The notes: generated from the sequence alone by a model not told the origin. Positions 8,538-17,225 are shown, numbered from the stretch's first letter. The stretch is DNA of 32,640 nucleotides from Deltaproteobacteria bacterium (GCA_005887925.1 VBLP01000358.1:6688-39327), one strand, 5' to 3'. Numbers and translations are program-made.

Positions 8538-9900
8538 ATGCCCGCCTCCGACAGCACCACCGCGTGGGTCACCGACCTGTTCCAGTCGTCGGTCGTCCCG
8601 ACCCTCGTCGACTACATCAAGATCCCCAACAAGTCGGTGATGTTCGACCCCGACTGGCGGGCGCACGGCTACATGGACCAGGCGGTCGATCTGTTCGCCG
8701 GCTGGGCGCGCCGCCACCTGCCGGCCGGCGCGACCCTCGAGGTCGTCCGGCTCGGCGAGCGCACGCCGGTGATCTTCATCGACGTCCCCGCGACCGGCGG
8801 CCGCGCGGGCGACACCGTGCTGCTCTACGGCCACCTCGACAAGCAGCCCGAGATGGCCGGATGGCGCGAGGGGCTCGGACCGTGGACCCCGGTGATCGAG
8901 GGCGACAAGCTGTTCGGCCGCGGCAGCGCCGACGACGGCTACGCGATGTTCGCATCGCTCGCCGCGATCAACGCGCTGCGCCGAGACAACATCCCGCACG
9001 CCCGCTGCGTCGTGCTGATCGAGGCCTGCGAGGAGAGCGGCAGCCTCGACCTGCCGGCCTACATCGAGCACCTCGCGCCGCGCATCGGCCAGCTGTCCCT
9101 GGTGATCTGCCTCGACTCGGGCTGCGCCAACTACGACCAGCTGTGGGTGACGACGTCGCTGCGCGGCCTGGTGATCGGCACGCTCGAGGTCTCGCTCCTG
9201 ACCGAGGGCGTCCACTCGGGCGACGGCACCGGCGTGATCGCGGCGAGCGAGCGCGTCGCGCGCCTCCTGATCGACCGGCTCGAGGACAGCCACACCGGCC
9301 AGATCAAGCTCGCCGCGCTGGCCACCGAGATCCCGCGGCAGCGCATCGTGCAGGCCGAGCGCACCGCCCAGGTCATCGGCGACGACACGTTCAGCAAGTT
9401 CCCGCTCCAGCCCGGCGTCCAGCCGGTCCACGGGCGCCGACGGCTGGCCGCCGATCGGCAACGCCGGCAACGTGCTGCGGCCGTACACCCGGCTCAAGCT
9501 GTCGATCCGGATCCCGCCGCGCATCGATCCGGAGGCGGCGGCCGAGGCCGTCAAGCAGCTGCTCGAGAAGGATCCGCCCTACGGCGCCCGGGTCAGCTTC
9601 GGCGACGCGAACCTCAGCGCGGGCTGGGACGCCCCCGAGATGGCGCCGTGGCTCGAGGCCGCGCTCGACGCCGCCTCGCAGCGCCACTTCGGCAAGCCGG
9701 CGATGTACATGGGCGAGGGCGGCACGATCCCGTTCATGTACATGCTGGGCGCGCGGTTCCCCAGGGCGCAGTTCTGCATCACCGGCGTGCTCGGCCCCGG
9801 CTCCAACGCGCACGGCCCCAACGAGTTCCTCCACGTGCCGACCGCGCGCAGGCTCACCCTGTGCGTCGCCGACGTGCTCGGCGAGCACGCCAGGCAGTAG
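8538..9900 (+). pseudogene. M20-family metallopeptidase, frameshifted
   Basis: Zinc-dependent M20 exopeptidase/dipeptidase, about 450 residues, split between two frames. Frame 1 runs from ATG 8538 to ~9430; the rest (from about HGADGWPP) is one frame over, to the TAG at 9898-9900. Metal and catalytic residues are visible: YGHLDKQ (His and Asp ligands), GRGSADDG (bridging Asp), EACEESGS (catalytic Glu pair), CLDSG (Asp) and, after the break, SNAHGPNE (His). Removing one G from GGG at 9432-9434 restores the frame. From memory of the family, a stretch of about 20 residues (LNRTWRP-type) normally sits just here and is absent, so the lesion may be a deletion, not one inserted base. Either sequence error or true inactivation. 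No signal peptide, so cytoplasmic. Weak ribosome site. Confidence 0.85.
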
Positions 9901-9997
9901 CACCGCGCGTCGCACCGCTCGGCTCCTGGCGAGGCATAGCTGCCGCGGACCCGGGCGGTGCCGCCGGCTCATCATCCACACGGATTTCACGCACTGG

Positions 9998-10087
9998 ATG
10001 GATTCGCGCGAGGCCGCCGCGGGCGAGTTCCGTCGCTTCGATCTGGTCAGCACCTACAGCAACATCAGCGCGTACTCGAAGCAGTAG
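9998..10087 (+). CDS. Possible 29-aa ORF or remnant of a larger gene
   Basis: An ATG at 9998 opens a short frame ending in TAG at 10085-10087. The peptide is hydrophilic at first (MDSREAAAGEFRRFDLV) and ends in STYSNISAYSKQ. Its codons have the strong G/C third-position bias of real genes here (TTC, CTG, GTC, AGC, ACC, TAC, AAC, ATC), and the bias extends several codons upstream of the ATG (ACG-GAT-TTC-ACG-CAC-TGG), where no start codon is available. No ribosome site precedes the ATG. It therefore may be the 3-prime remnant of a decayed gene as much as a real small protein. It lies between the broken M20 gene and the M23 gene, ending 28 bp before the latter's stop. Confidence 0.35.
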   Translation: MDSREAAAGEFRRFDLVSTYSNISAYSKQ

Positions 10088-10115
10088 CGAGCCTCGCCCG
10101 GCGCCGCGCGCGGTC

Positions 10116-11102
10116 TCACGACGCCGGCTTGCGGCCGTGCTCGCGGGGGCGCTCGGCCAGCGAGCGCGGCGGCACGGCGATCGTCGAGCGGACCAGGAAC
10201 GGCGCGGGATCGACGTAGTGGGTGTCGGTGATGTCGCCGTGCATGCCCGGGTGCGCCGGGACCTCGAGCGCGAAGTGGAGGTGCGGCACGGACGAGAACA
10301 CGGCGGTCGCGCCGAGCGTGCCGAGGTACTGGCCCGCAGCGACGCGATCGCCGACGTGGACCTCGGCGACGTCGTCCATGTGCATGTAGGAGGTCAGCGT
10401 GCCGTCGTCGTGCTCGATCCGGACGTAGCGGCCGCTGCGGCCGTCGAGGCCGAGCTCGCTGAGCTCGACGCGGACCACGGTGCCGGCCGCGACCGTGACG
10501 ATCGGCCGGCCGCGCGGACCGTCGAGGTCGACGCCGCAGTGACCTGCGCCGCACTCGGGTCGCTCGATGCCGTCGCGGTGCGCGCCGAAGTGCCGGCTCG
10601 CCTGGTCCGGCATCAGCTCGGCGCTGCCGGTCACCGGGTGGGTCCACGCGCGCAGCGACGGGAACAGCTCGTCGAGCCGCATCGCGCCGCGCACCGGGAC
10701 CTCGTAGCGGGTCTCGAGCTCGGTCTCGACGGTGACCAGCCGCGGCGGCACCTGCTCGTGCTCCGCGCCGGCGACCCGCAGCACGACCGGCTCGGACGCG
10801 ACGGCGAGGTCGACGTTGAGCAGCGACGCCGGCGGCGGCGGTGCCATCTCGCCCCACGTCCACTGGCCGATCACGATCGCGACGAGCAGCGAGCCGGCCA
10901 CCGCGCCGCCGAGCGCACGGACCAGGCGCGGCGTCGGCGGCGTCGGCAGGAAATCGAGCGCGGTCGACCGCTGGACGAGCACGTCGCGATCCTCGAAACA
11001 CGCGGAATGCCACAGCTCGATGGCGCCCGCGACGTTGACGAACGGGCGCCCCTCGTGCAATGCGACCGCGCCTCCACATCGCGGACACAGTCCGGCCACC
11101 AT
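10116..11102 (-). CDS. Membrane-anchored M23 (LytM) peptidase with CCHC N-terminal motif
   Basis: 328-aa protein of the M23 metallopeptidase family, which cleave peptide cross-links in cell-wall peptidoglycan or, when degenerate, activate amidases. Residues 6-35 have C-x2-C-x22-H-x2-C (CPRCGG...WHSACF), resembling a zinc-binding half-LIM or ribbon. A single membrane segment spans ~60-80 (RALGGAVAGSLLVAIVIGQW). The extracytoplasmic C-terminal domain has HCGVD (His188, Asp192), SYMHM (His241) and PHLHF (His274, His276), i.e. all catalytic zinc ligands, so it is probably active. Topology would be zinc motif inside, peptidase outside. The frame is open to 11201, but the ATG at 11102 has GGTGG 4 bp upstream and begins the recognisable protein. 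Single gene, convergent with the M20 locus. Confidence 0.88.
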   Translation of the reverse strand: MVAGLCPRCGGAVALHEGRPFVNVAGAIELWHSACFEDRDVLVQRSTALDFLPTPPTPRLVRALGGAVAGSLLVAIVIGQWTWGEMAPPPPASLLNVDLAVASEPVVLRVAGAEHEQVPPRLVTVETELETRYEVPVRGAMRLDELFPSLRAWTHPVTGSAELMPDQASRHFGAHRDGIERPECGAGHCGVDLDGPRGRPIVTVAAGTVVRVELSELGLDGRSGRYVRIEHDDGTLTSYMHMDDVAEVHVGDRVAAGQYLGTLGATAVFSSVPHLHFALEVPAHPGMHGDITDTHYVDPAPFLVRSTIAVPPRSLAERPREHGRKPAS

Positions 11103-11589
11103 GCGTCCACCGTAACGCAAGACGCTGGTGAGATCTCTCGACAATTCCAGGATTCCAGCTGTGGCAATGCGCCTACACGCACCGAGACCGACGAAGTTCA
11201 TCCAGGCTGTGATTCACGCAGTCCGGTGCAACCCATGCGCACGAGGATCACGCGCGCGTACGAAGCCTCCGCAGCCTCGGGCAGCGCACCGCGGCGGCCC
11301 GACGCCGCGCACGACATGCGCGACTCGCCGGCCGGGCAACGCATCTTTGCGCATCCGGGTGATCATCAGTGCTGATTCATGACCACTGCGGAGCCGATGT
11401 ATGGAGCAGGGCGAGTTTCGGGAGTGGGCCCTTCCGCAGCGGCGCCGATCGGCATACCGTGGCGCGCGATGTTCCGCGTTTGAGTCCAGCCCGGGCCCGG
11501 CGTATCCAGGGCCCAACACCGCCAGTGATGGCGCGACAGGTGATGCCGGTCTGGCCCCGTGCCCTCCGGATGCACCGTCTGGAGGAGCC
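11103..11589. other. Intergenic region without a recognised gene
   Basis: 487 bases between the divergent M23 peptidase and the flavoprotein operon. Both strands have open frames, but none has a start site with coding-like composition. Two palindromic GGGCCC hexamers (11493-11498 and 11509-11514) with a 10-nt spacer can form a hairpin ~75 bp before the operon start. The 3-prime end carries GGAGGAG (11581-11587) for the next gene. A promoter for the operon should lie here but none was convincing. Confidence 0.55.
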
Positions 11590-12708
11590 ATGACCTTCGA
11601 TCACGAAAAGCTCATCGAACCCATCGCGGCGGTCGCCGCCGCCAACGCCGCCAGCGTCGATGCCGGCCAGTTCCCCACCGAGACGATGCGCGCGCTCGGC
11701 GAGGCCGGCCTGCTCGGCCTGATCAGCGCCGCCGAGGTCGGCGGCCGGGGCCTCGGCCTGCCGGCCGCCGCGGCGGTGGTCGAGCGGCTCGCGCGCGAGT
11801 GCGGGTCGACCGCGATGGTCCTGTGCATGCACTACTGCGCGACCGCCGTGATCGAGGAGCTCGGTCCGCGCGACGTCCGCACCGCGATCGCGGCGGGCAA
11901 GCACCTCACCACGCTCGCGCTGTCGGAGGTCGGCTCGCGCAGCCAGTTCTGGGTGCCGATGTCGACCGCGACTCTCGACGGCAACGACGTCATCCTCACC
12001 GCGCGCAAGAGCTTTGCGACCTCGGCCCACAACGCCGACAGCTACGTGTGGTCGAGCAAGCCGATGACGGGCGGCGAGCTGTCGACCCTGTGGCTGGTGC
12101 CGCGCACGACCGCCGGGGTGCGGGTCGCCGAGGCGGGCTTCGACGGCCTGGGGCTGCGCGGCAACGACTCGACCGCGATCACCGCCGAGAACGCGCGGAT
12201 CCCGGCCACCGCCCGGCTCGGCGAGGACGGCGGCGGGTTCGGGATCATGATGGGCACGGTGCTGCCGTGGTTCAACGTGCTGGCGTCGTCGGTGTCGATC
12301 GGCCTGATGGAGGCCGCGGTCGAGCGGACCTGCGCGCACGCCGCCGGGACCAAGCTGCAGCACGCCGGCACCGCGATCGCCGAGCTGCCGACGGTGCGCG
12401 CCTACATCGCGCGGATGCGGATCAAGACCGACCAGAACAAGGCGCTGCTCGCCGACACGCTCGCCGCGATCACCGGCAAGCGGGCCGACACGCTGGTGCG
12501 CGTGCTCGAGAGCAAGGCGTCCGCCGGCGAGGCCGCCGCGGAGGTCACCGATCTCGCGATGCGCGTGTGCGGCGGCGTGGCGTTCCGCAAGGAGGTCGGC
12601 GTCGAGCGGATCTTCCGCGACGCGCGCGCGGCCCAGGTGATGAGCCCGACCACCGACATCCTCTACGACTTCCTCGGCAAGGCCGTGTGCGGCCTGCCGC
12701 TGTTCTGA
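11590..12708 (+). CDS. Acyl-CoA dehydrogenase-fold flavoprotein
   Basis: 372-aa protein with the acyl-CoA dehydrogenase fold: N-terminal helices (1-110), a middle beta domain with the FAD-contacting ALSEVGSRS segment (~118-126) and a C-terminal four-helix domain (~215-365). Members oxidise acyl thioesters with FAD, but the fold also includes flavin-dependent monooxygenases and N-hydroxylases. The usual catalytic Glu motif near the C-terminus (YEG-type) is not seen; the equivalent stretch reads QVMSPTTDILYDFLGKA, as in the oxygenase-like branch. Dehydrogenase activity is therefore uncertain. The frame is open upstream to 11401, but GGAGGAG directly before the ATG at 11590 fixes the start. First gene of an operon; the next gene begins 2 bp after its stop. 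Confidence 0.9.
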   Translation: MTFDHEKLIEPIAAVAAANAASVDAGQFPTETMRALGEAGLLGLISAAEVGGRGLGLPAAAAVVERLARECGSTAMVLCMHYCATAVIEELGPRDVRTAIAAGKHLTTLALSEVGSRSQFWVPMSTATLDGNDVILTARKSFATSAHNADSYVWSSKPMTGGELSTLWLVPRTTAGVRVAEAGFDGLGLRGNDSTAITAENARIPATARLGEDGGGFGIMMGTVLPWFNVLASSVSIGLMEAAVERTCAHAAGTKLQHAGTAIAELPTVRAYIARMRIKTDQNKALLADTLAAITGKRADTLVRVLESKASAGEAAAEVTDLAMRVCGGVAFRKEVGVERIFRDARAAQVMSPTTDILYDFLGKAVCGLPLF

Positions 12709-12710
12709 CC

Positions 12711-13550
12711 ATGAGCGAGCTCGTCCTCGGCGCCGTTGCCTACGACGCGAAGGTCGTGACGATCTGGGAGGGCTTCAAGGCCTACTTCAACGCGCACGGC
12801 CTGGCGTTCGACTTCGTCCTGTACTCCAACTACGAGCGCCAGGTCGCGGCGCACCTGCGCGGCGACATCGACGTGGCGTGGAACTCGCCGCTGGCGTGGG
12901 TCGACACCAGGCGCGCGGCGCCCGACCGCGCGAAGGCGATCGCGATGCGCGACACCGACCGCGATCTGACGAGCGTGGTGCTGGTGCGCGCCGACGGTGC
13001 CGCGGCCTCGGCCGGCCGGATCGAGACGGTCGCCGACCTCCGCCGGGTCGCGGTCGGCGCGCTCGACTCCCCGCAGGCGACGCTGATCCCGCTGCTCGCG
13101 CTCGCCGAGGCCGGCGTCGGCCGCGGCGTCGAGGCGGTCTGCCACGACGTGCTGGTCGGCAAGCACGGCGATCACATCGGCGGCGAGCGCGACGCGGTCA
13201 AGGCGCTGCTCGCCGGCACGGTCGATGCCGCGTGCGTGATCGACGGCAACCGGCTCGCGTTCGCGCGCGAGGGGCTGTTCGCGCCCGGCCAGCTGCGCGT
13301 GCTGCTGCAGACCGGACCGTACGACCACTGCAACTTCACCGTCCTCGCCGAGACGCCCGCGACCGACGTGCTCCGCGAGCTCCTGCTCGCGATGTCGTAC
13401 GACGATCCTGCCGTGCGCCCGCTGCTCGACATGGAGGGCCTGACGCGCTGGCTGCCCGGCCGGACCTCGGGCTACGCGCTGCTCGAGCGCGCCGTGGGAG
13501 AAACCGAGCCCGGACGCGGCGTGCCCGCGCCGTTCACGCGCGCGCGATGA
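12711..13550 (+). CDS. PhnD/SsuA-type substrate-binding protein lacking a signal peptide
   Basis: 279-aa protein with the periplasmic-binding fold of the PhnD family, whose usual members deliver phosphonate, phosphite or related anions to ABC transporters. Supporting segments: FDFVLYSNYERQVAAHLRG, IDVAWNSPLAW, AMRDTDRDLTSVVLV, DSPQATLIP, GKHGDHIGGERDAV and LPGRTSGYALL. It begins MSELVLGAVAYDAK with no signal sequence or lipobox, and no ABC permease or ATPase gene is nearby, so it probably acts in the cytoplasm as an enzyme subunit or ligand-binding protein instead of a transporter part. It starts 2 bp after the flavoprotein stop and overlaps the next start by 4 bp (ATGA), indicating translational coupling. 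Ligand unknown. Confidence 0.87.
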   Translation: MSELVLGAVAYDAKVVTIWEGFKAYFNAHGLAFDFVLYSNYERQVAAHLRGDIDVAWNSPLAWVDTRRAAPDRAKAIAMRDTDRDLTSVVLVRADGAAASAGRIETVADLRRVAVGALDSPQATLIPLLALAEAGVGRGVEAVCHDVLVGKHGDHIGGERDAVKALLAGTVDAACVIDGNRLAFAREGLFAPGQLRVLLQTGPYDHCNFTVLAETPATDVLRELLLAMSYDDPAVRPLLDMEGLTRWLPGRTSGYALLERAVGETEPGRGVPAPFTRAR

Positions 13551-14680
13551 TCGATCTCGGCGATCTCGGCCTCGACGAGGGCGCGCACCTCTTGATCAAG
13601 CGCGCGCTCGCGCGCGACGGCCGCGCGACCGTGTCGGGCACCTCGCCCAGCCTCGCGATCGATGTGCCCGCGTGGTGTCGCGCCCGCGGCCACGCGATCG
13701 AGGCGGTCTCCGGCGGCTTCGCGATCACCGCCGGGCCGGATCGCTGGCGCGGCGCCGAGCGCGCCGGCGGCGACGTGCCGGTCGCGGACCCGCCGCCGCG
13801 CTGGGGCCTGGCCGCGCGCGGTGCGCTGGTCGAGATCGGCGCCCCCGAGCTCGATCTCCCGCTCGCGATCTGGGCCGACGAGGCCGCCCGACTGTACAGC
13901 CAGGCCGCCGCCGCGCAGTGGGATCCGGCGACCGCGATCCCATGGGACGCGCCGATCGATCACCCCGACGAGGTCGAGGACGCCGTCGTCCAGGTCATGA
14001 CGTACCTGATCGAGAACGAGACCGCGGCGCTGCTGGTCCCGGTGCGCTTCCTCGGCAGGCTCCATCCCCACTTCCGCGAGGTCATGCAGCTGCTGGCGAT
14101 CCAGGCGGCCGACGAGGCCCGCCACATCGAGGTGTTCACCCGGCGCGCCCGCCTGCGCCGCCGCGAGCTCGGGCTGTCGACCGCGAGCGGTCAGGCCTCG
14201 CTCGCGACCTTGTTCGACGAGCCGGACTTCGCGATCGCGAGCTTTCTGCTCGCCGTGCTCGGCGAGGGCAGCTTCCTGGCGCTCCTGTGGTTCCTCCGCG
14301 ACCACGGCCCGGACGCCTGCACGCGCGAGGTCGCCCGGCTCGCCGCGCAGGACGATGCGCGCCACGTCGCATTCGGACTGGCGCACCTCGCACACCAGCT
14401 CGCCCGCGAGCCCGCGCTGCGCGATCGGCTGGTCGCCGCGATCGAGCGCCGGCACGCCGCGCTCGCCCACACCGCCGGCCTCAACGAGGAGGTGTTCGAC
14501 GCGCTGGTCCTGCTCGCCGCAGGCGGCTGGGAGCCGGCGGCGCTGCGCCGCGGCCACGCCGCCGTGATCGCGCTGGTGCGCGAGATGGACGACGGCCGCC
14601 GCCTCCGCCTCGGCCGGCTCGGGTTCGTCCGCGACGACGCCGCCCGGCTGTCGGCGCTTCACACCCGCAACTTCATGTGA
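13547..14680 (+). CDS. TusA-like domain fused to di-iron ferritin-like domain
   Basis: 377-aa, third gene of the operon, overlapping the PhnD-like gene by ATGA. Residues ~1-65 resemble TusA/SirA sulfur-carrier domains, especially LAIDVPAWCRARGHAIEAVSG (continuing into a beta strand), but the CPxP cysteine of true TusA is absent; Cys44 in PAWCR is the only cysteine there. Residues ~105-300 form a ferritin-like four-helix bundle with iron ligands ENE (156-158), DEARHIE (E190, H193), GEG (E240) and DDARH (D270, H273), the pattern of di-iron carboxylate oxidases. Likely role: O2- or metal-dependent oxidation linked to the flavoprotein and binding protein encoded upstream; substrate unknown. Cytoplasmic. 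The last ~80 residues are helical and unassigned. Converges on the 15977-14688 gene with 7 bp between stops. Confidence 0.85.
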   Translation: MIDLGDLGLDEGAHLLIKRALARDGRATVSGTSPSLAIDVPAWCRARGHAIEAVSGGFAITAGPDRWRGAERAGGDVPVADPPPRWGLAARGALVEIGAPELDLPLAIWADEAARLYSQAAAAQWDPATAIPWDAPIDHPDEVEDAVVQVMTYLIENETAALLVPVRFLGRLHPHFREVMQLLAIQAADEARHIEVFTRRARLRRRELGLSTASGQASLATLFDEPDFAIASFLLAVLGEGSFLALLWFLRDHGPDACTREVARLAAQDDARHVAFGLAHLAHQLAREPALRDRLVAAIERRHAALAHTAGLNEEVFDALVLLAAGGWEPAALRRGHAAVIALVREMDDGRRLRLGRLGFVRDDAARLSALHTRNFM

Positions 14681-14687
14681 CGCGCGG

Positions 14688-15977
14688 CTACGCCTTCTTC
14701 TTTCGCATGATGACCAGGTGGTTGGCGTTGTGCTTGTCGTAGTAGCCGAAGCGGAACGCGAGGTCGCGCCTGGGCTCGGCCTCGAACTCGACGCGCCAGT
14801 CCCTGGCGACCGAACCGCCGGCCTGGATGTGCGGGCCGACGAACACGCCGTAGGTCTCGTACTCGAAGCCGGCGGGCTTGCCCCACTTGGGCGCGACGCC
14901 GGTGGCGTCGGACACCATCCAGGTCACGTGGCTGGTGAGGTAGTCGCGCATGACCGAGAACGAGTCCCATGACAGGAGGTAGCTCGCGGCCTTGGTCATG
15001 CCGGCGATCGTGCCCTTGGCCTCGAGGTGCTTGAGCACGCGCGGATCGGCCTTGAGGTGCTCGTTGTCGAGGTTCTGCTGGATGTGGCGATAGACCTGGA
15101 CCCGGCCGCCCGGCCTGCGGAACTGGACCTCGGCGTTGGCGAAGATCCGGTTGCGGACGTTGGGCCGCGCCTTGTCGGGCGTCGGGGCGGCGGCGACCTC
15201 GGCGTCGTCGAGGTAGTGGATCGCGCCGTTGGGCTCGATGCGGAAGTAGCGCAGCCCGACGACCTCGTAGCCGTGGATCTTGAGGGCCGAGAGGCCGAAG
15301 ATCAGCTGGGTCGGCAGCGAGCCCTCGCGCATCGCGTCGATCATGTTGATCGTGTTGCTGAAGTTGACGCGGTAGAGGAACTTGAGCTCGTACTGGACCT
15401 TCTTGAGCGCGCGGTCGAGCTCGCCGCCCTTGAGGTGCGCGAGGTCGCGCGGATCGCCGGCCGGCTCGAGCGACAGCGTGGTGATCTCGTCGGCGTCGGG
15501 GAACACGGTGAGCGCGGTCGACAGATCGCCGCCGGCGAACGGATAGACGACCTTGCGGGGGATGTCGCGCGGTACGTGCTCGGCGAAGAAGCTGCGCGCC
15601 GGGCTGACCCACTGGGCCAGGTAGTCGCGCTGCGCCTGCTTGATGACGTCGCAGTGGCCGGCGAGCAGCCTGGTGTCGAAGCCCTCGGGCGGCGGCAGGT
15701 CGCCGCACGCGCCGACCGAGATCAGCGCGCGCGCCTCGGCGGTGAAGTCGTGGCCGCCGGCGGTGGGCGGATCGGCCGGCCGGGCCGACTCGCCCTTGGT
15801 GTCGGGCTTGATGTCCGGCGACCTGACCTCGGTGAGCTTCGCGCCCGGAGTCCCGGCAACCGCCGGCGGCGTGGTCTGCGGCGCGTTCGATGCGGCGGCG
15901 CGGGCCCTGGCGGGATCGTTGCCGTGACACGCGACCGCCATCACGGCGGGCGCAGCGAGCAGGAATAGACGGAGCAT
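14688..15977 (-). CDS. Lipoprotein of unknown function
   Basis: 429-aa predicted lipoprotein: MLRLFLLAAPAVMAVAC with lipobox AVAC (Cys17), then a ~60-residue Ala/Pro/Thr linker. The rest is a folded domain without a recognised family: ALISVGACGDLPPPEGFD (~97), FFAEHVPRDIPRKVVYPFAG (~150), LKKVQYELKFLYRVNFSNTI (~215), LPTQLIFGLSALKIHGYEVV (~240), and a C-terminal beta-rich part ending FGYYDKHNANHLVIMRKKKA. Many paired charged and aromatic residues suggest a globular periplasmic protein. The frame opens at 16010, but the lipoprotein signal and AGG 5 bp upstream favour the ATG at 15977. It starts 43 bp after the PDZ lipoprotein gene, so the two are probably co-transcribed. Confidence 0.85.
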   Translation of the reverse strand: MLRLFLLAAPAVMAVACHGNDPARARAAASNAPQTTPPAVAGTPGAKLTEVRSPDIKPDTKGESARPADPPTAGGHDFTAEARALISVGACGDLPPPEGFDTRLLAGHCDVIKQAQRDYLAQWVSPARSFFAEHVPRDIPRKVVYPFAGGDLSTALTVFPDADEITTLSLEPAGDPRDLAHLKGGELDRALKKVQYELKFLYRVNFSNTINMIDAMREGSLPTQLIFGLSALKIHGYEVVGLRYFRIEPNGAIHYLDDAEVAAAPTPDKARPNVRNRIFANAEVQFRRPGGRVQVYRHIQQNLDNEHLKADPRVLKHLEAKGTIAGMTKAASYLLSWDSFSVMRDYLTSHVTWMVSDATGVAPKWGKPAGFEYETYGVFVGPHIQAGGSVARDWRVEFEAEPRRDLAFRFGYYDKHNANHLVIMRKKKA

Positions 15978-16020
15978 GAGACCTGCATCATGCAACGAAG
16001 TCCCCCCCAAGGCTATTCAC

Positions 16021-17106
16021 TCAGCGCTCTGCGAACTGGAGCACCGCCTCGGTGCCGCCGCGCCGGACGGTGACCGTGGTCTCGCCGCGCGAATGTGCGA
16101 TCCAGTCGGCGAGCATCTTACGAGAAGTCACGACCCGGCCGGCCATGGCGACGATGACGTCCCCGGCGTCGAGGCCGAGCTCGCGCACCGCGGCGCCGAG
16201 CCGGAGGCCGGTGACGCTGCCGCTGGCGACGGCGGGCACGGGCCGGCCGGTATCGAGGATGGCGGACAGCTCGCTCGCCAGCGAGGCCACGCGGTAGCGG
16301 GTGCCGTCGCTGCACACGATGACGGTGGCGCCGGTGCCGGACGCCGGGCAGGCGAACGCGGCGGGCGGCGCGCGCGGCCCGGGCTCGTCGGCCCACGCGA
16401 GCAAGCTGCGCGCCGCGGCGGCGAGGTCACCGTCGCCCGGATCGGTCATCCGGACGACGAGCTGGCCGGGCGCGGTGCGCGCGGCGTGGACCCGGGCGGC
16501 GATCGCGGCGGTCGCGGGCTCGTGGCCGAGCCGGGTGATCTGCTCGGCGATCGCGCGCGCGACCGGATCGGCGTCGCCCGGAACGTCGATCGCGACCCAG
16601 GCGTCGAACGGCTCGGGCTGCGCGGCGGCGAGCACGTGGACGTCGCCGAGCACGGCGGCGGCGATCGGCGACGCCAGGAGGTAGGGCCGCGCCCGCGCGA
16701 ACCGCGGGTCGTCGAGCCCCCCGGTCGCGGCCGGTCCGGCGCCGAGCGTGGCGATCCACAGTCCGGGCGCGCGCTGGCTCAGGGCCGGGCAGCGCGGCGG
16801 GCGGGGCAGCGCGGCGATCACGGTGACGTTGCCGGCGCGATCGAGGGTGGCGGCGACCGCGTCGCTCGCGACGGCGGCATCGACCACGCAGCCCAGCGAG
16901 CTCGGCCAGCGCACCGCCGCCGCATCGAGCACGGCGCGGAGCCGAGGGTGCGACAGCGCCCGACCGTCGGCGGCGACCACGGCGACCGCATCGGCCGGCA
17001 GGCCGGCGAGCACGCGCTCGCGCGCGGTGGGGCCCTGGCGATGGCACGCGGCCGCGACCGCGAGGCCGACCGCGAGGCCGATCGAGATGCGTGCGCCGAT
17101 CACCAT
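16021..17106 (-). CDS. Lipoprotein with C-terminal PDZ domain
   Basis: 361-aa predicted lipoprotein: MVIGARISIGLAVGLAVAAAC with lipobox AAAC (Cys21). A central Ala/Asp/Pro-rich region (~25-280) has no recognised family and contains three Cys beyond the lipid-bearing one. Residues ~290-361 form a PDZ domain: GSVTGLRLGAAVRELGLDAG, then DVIVAMAGRVVTSRKMLADW and a final strand TVTVRRGGTEAVLQF; this is the type-II-secretion/HtrA-like bacterial PDZ pattern, used for binding peptide tails. No protease domain is present, so it is probably a scaffold or substrate-binding envelope protein. First gene of a leftward pair. Start ATG at 17106 has a weak ribosome site; the next codon is GTG. Divergent from the CoA-binding gene by 119 bp. 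Confidence 0.82.
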   Translation of the reverse strand: MVIGARISIGLAVGLAVAAACHRQGPTARERVLAGLPADAVAVVAADGRALSHPRLRAVLDAAAVRWPSSLGCVVDAAVASDAVAATLDRAGNVTVIAALPRPPRCPALSQRAPGLWIATLGAGPAATGGLDDPRFARARPYLLASPIAAAVLGDVHVLAAAQPEPFDAWVAIDVPGDADPVARAIAEQITRLGHEPATAAIAARVHAARTAPGQLVVRMTDPGDGDLAAAARSLLAWADEPGPRAPPAAFACPASGTGATVIVCSDGTRYRVASLASELSAILDTGRPVPAVASGSVTGLRLGAAVRELGLDAGDVIVAMAGRVVTSRKMLADWIAHSRGETTVTVRRGGTEAVLQFAER

Positions 17107-17225
17107 GGCGATGTGATCATGCGCGATCTCGCCGGCGCCGGGGCCAAAAGCCGCCCCGCCATGAGCGAAACCTAACGACCTGGGCGCGCGGCTGCGGCGA
17201 GGAGCCGGCGCGCTATGGTCGGGCC

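Noticed and set aside
9431-11375. Frame-1 continuation of the M20 peptidase to 11375
   Set aside because: After ~9431 the frame becomes Arg/Ala-rich and runs antisense through the M23 peptidase; the conserved M20 C-terminus is in the neighbouring frame and stops at 9900.
11478-11487. GTTTGAGTCC resembling a tRNA T-loop
   Set aside because: The flanking bases cannot form the T stem, and no anticodon or acceptor stem was found at the correct distances.
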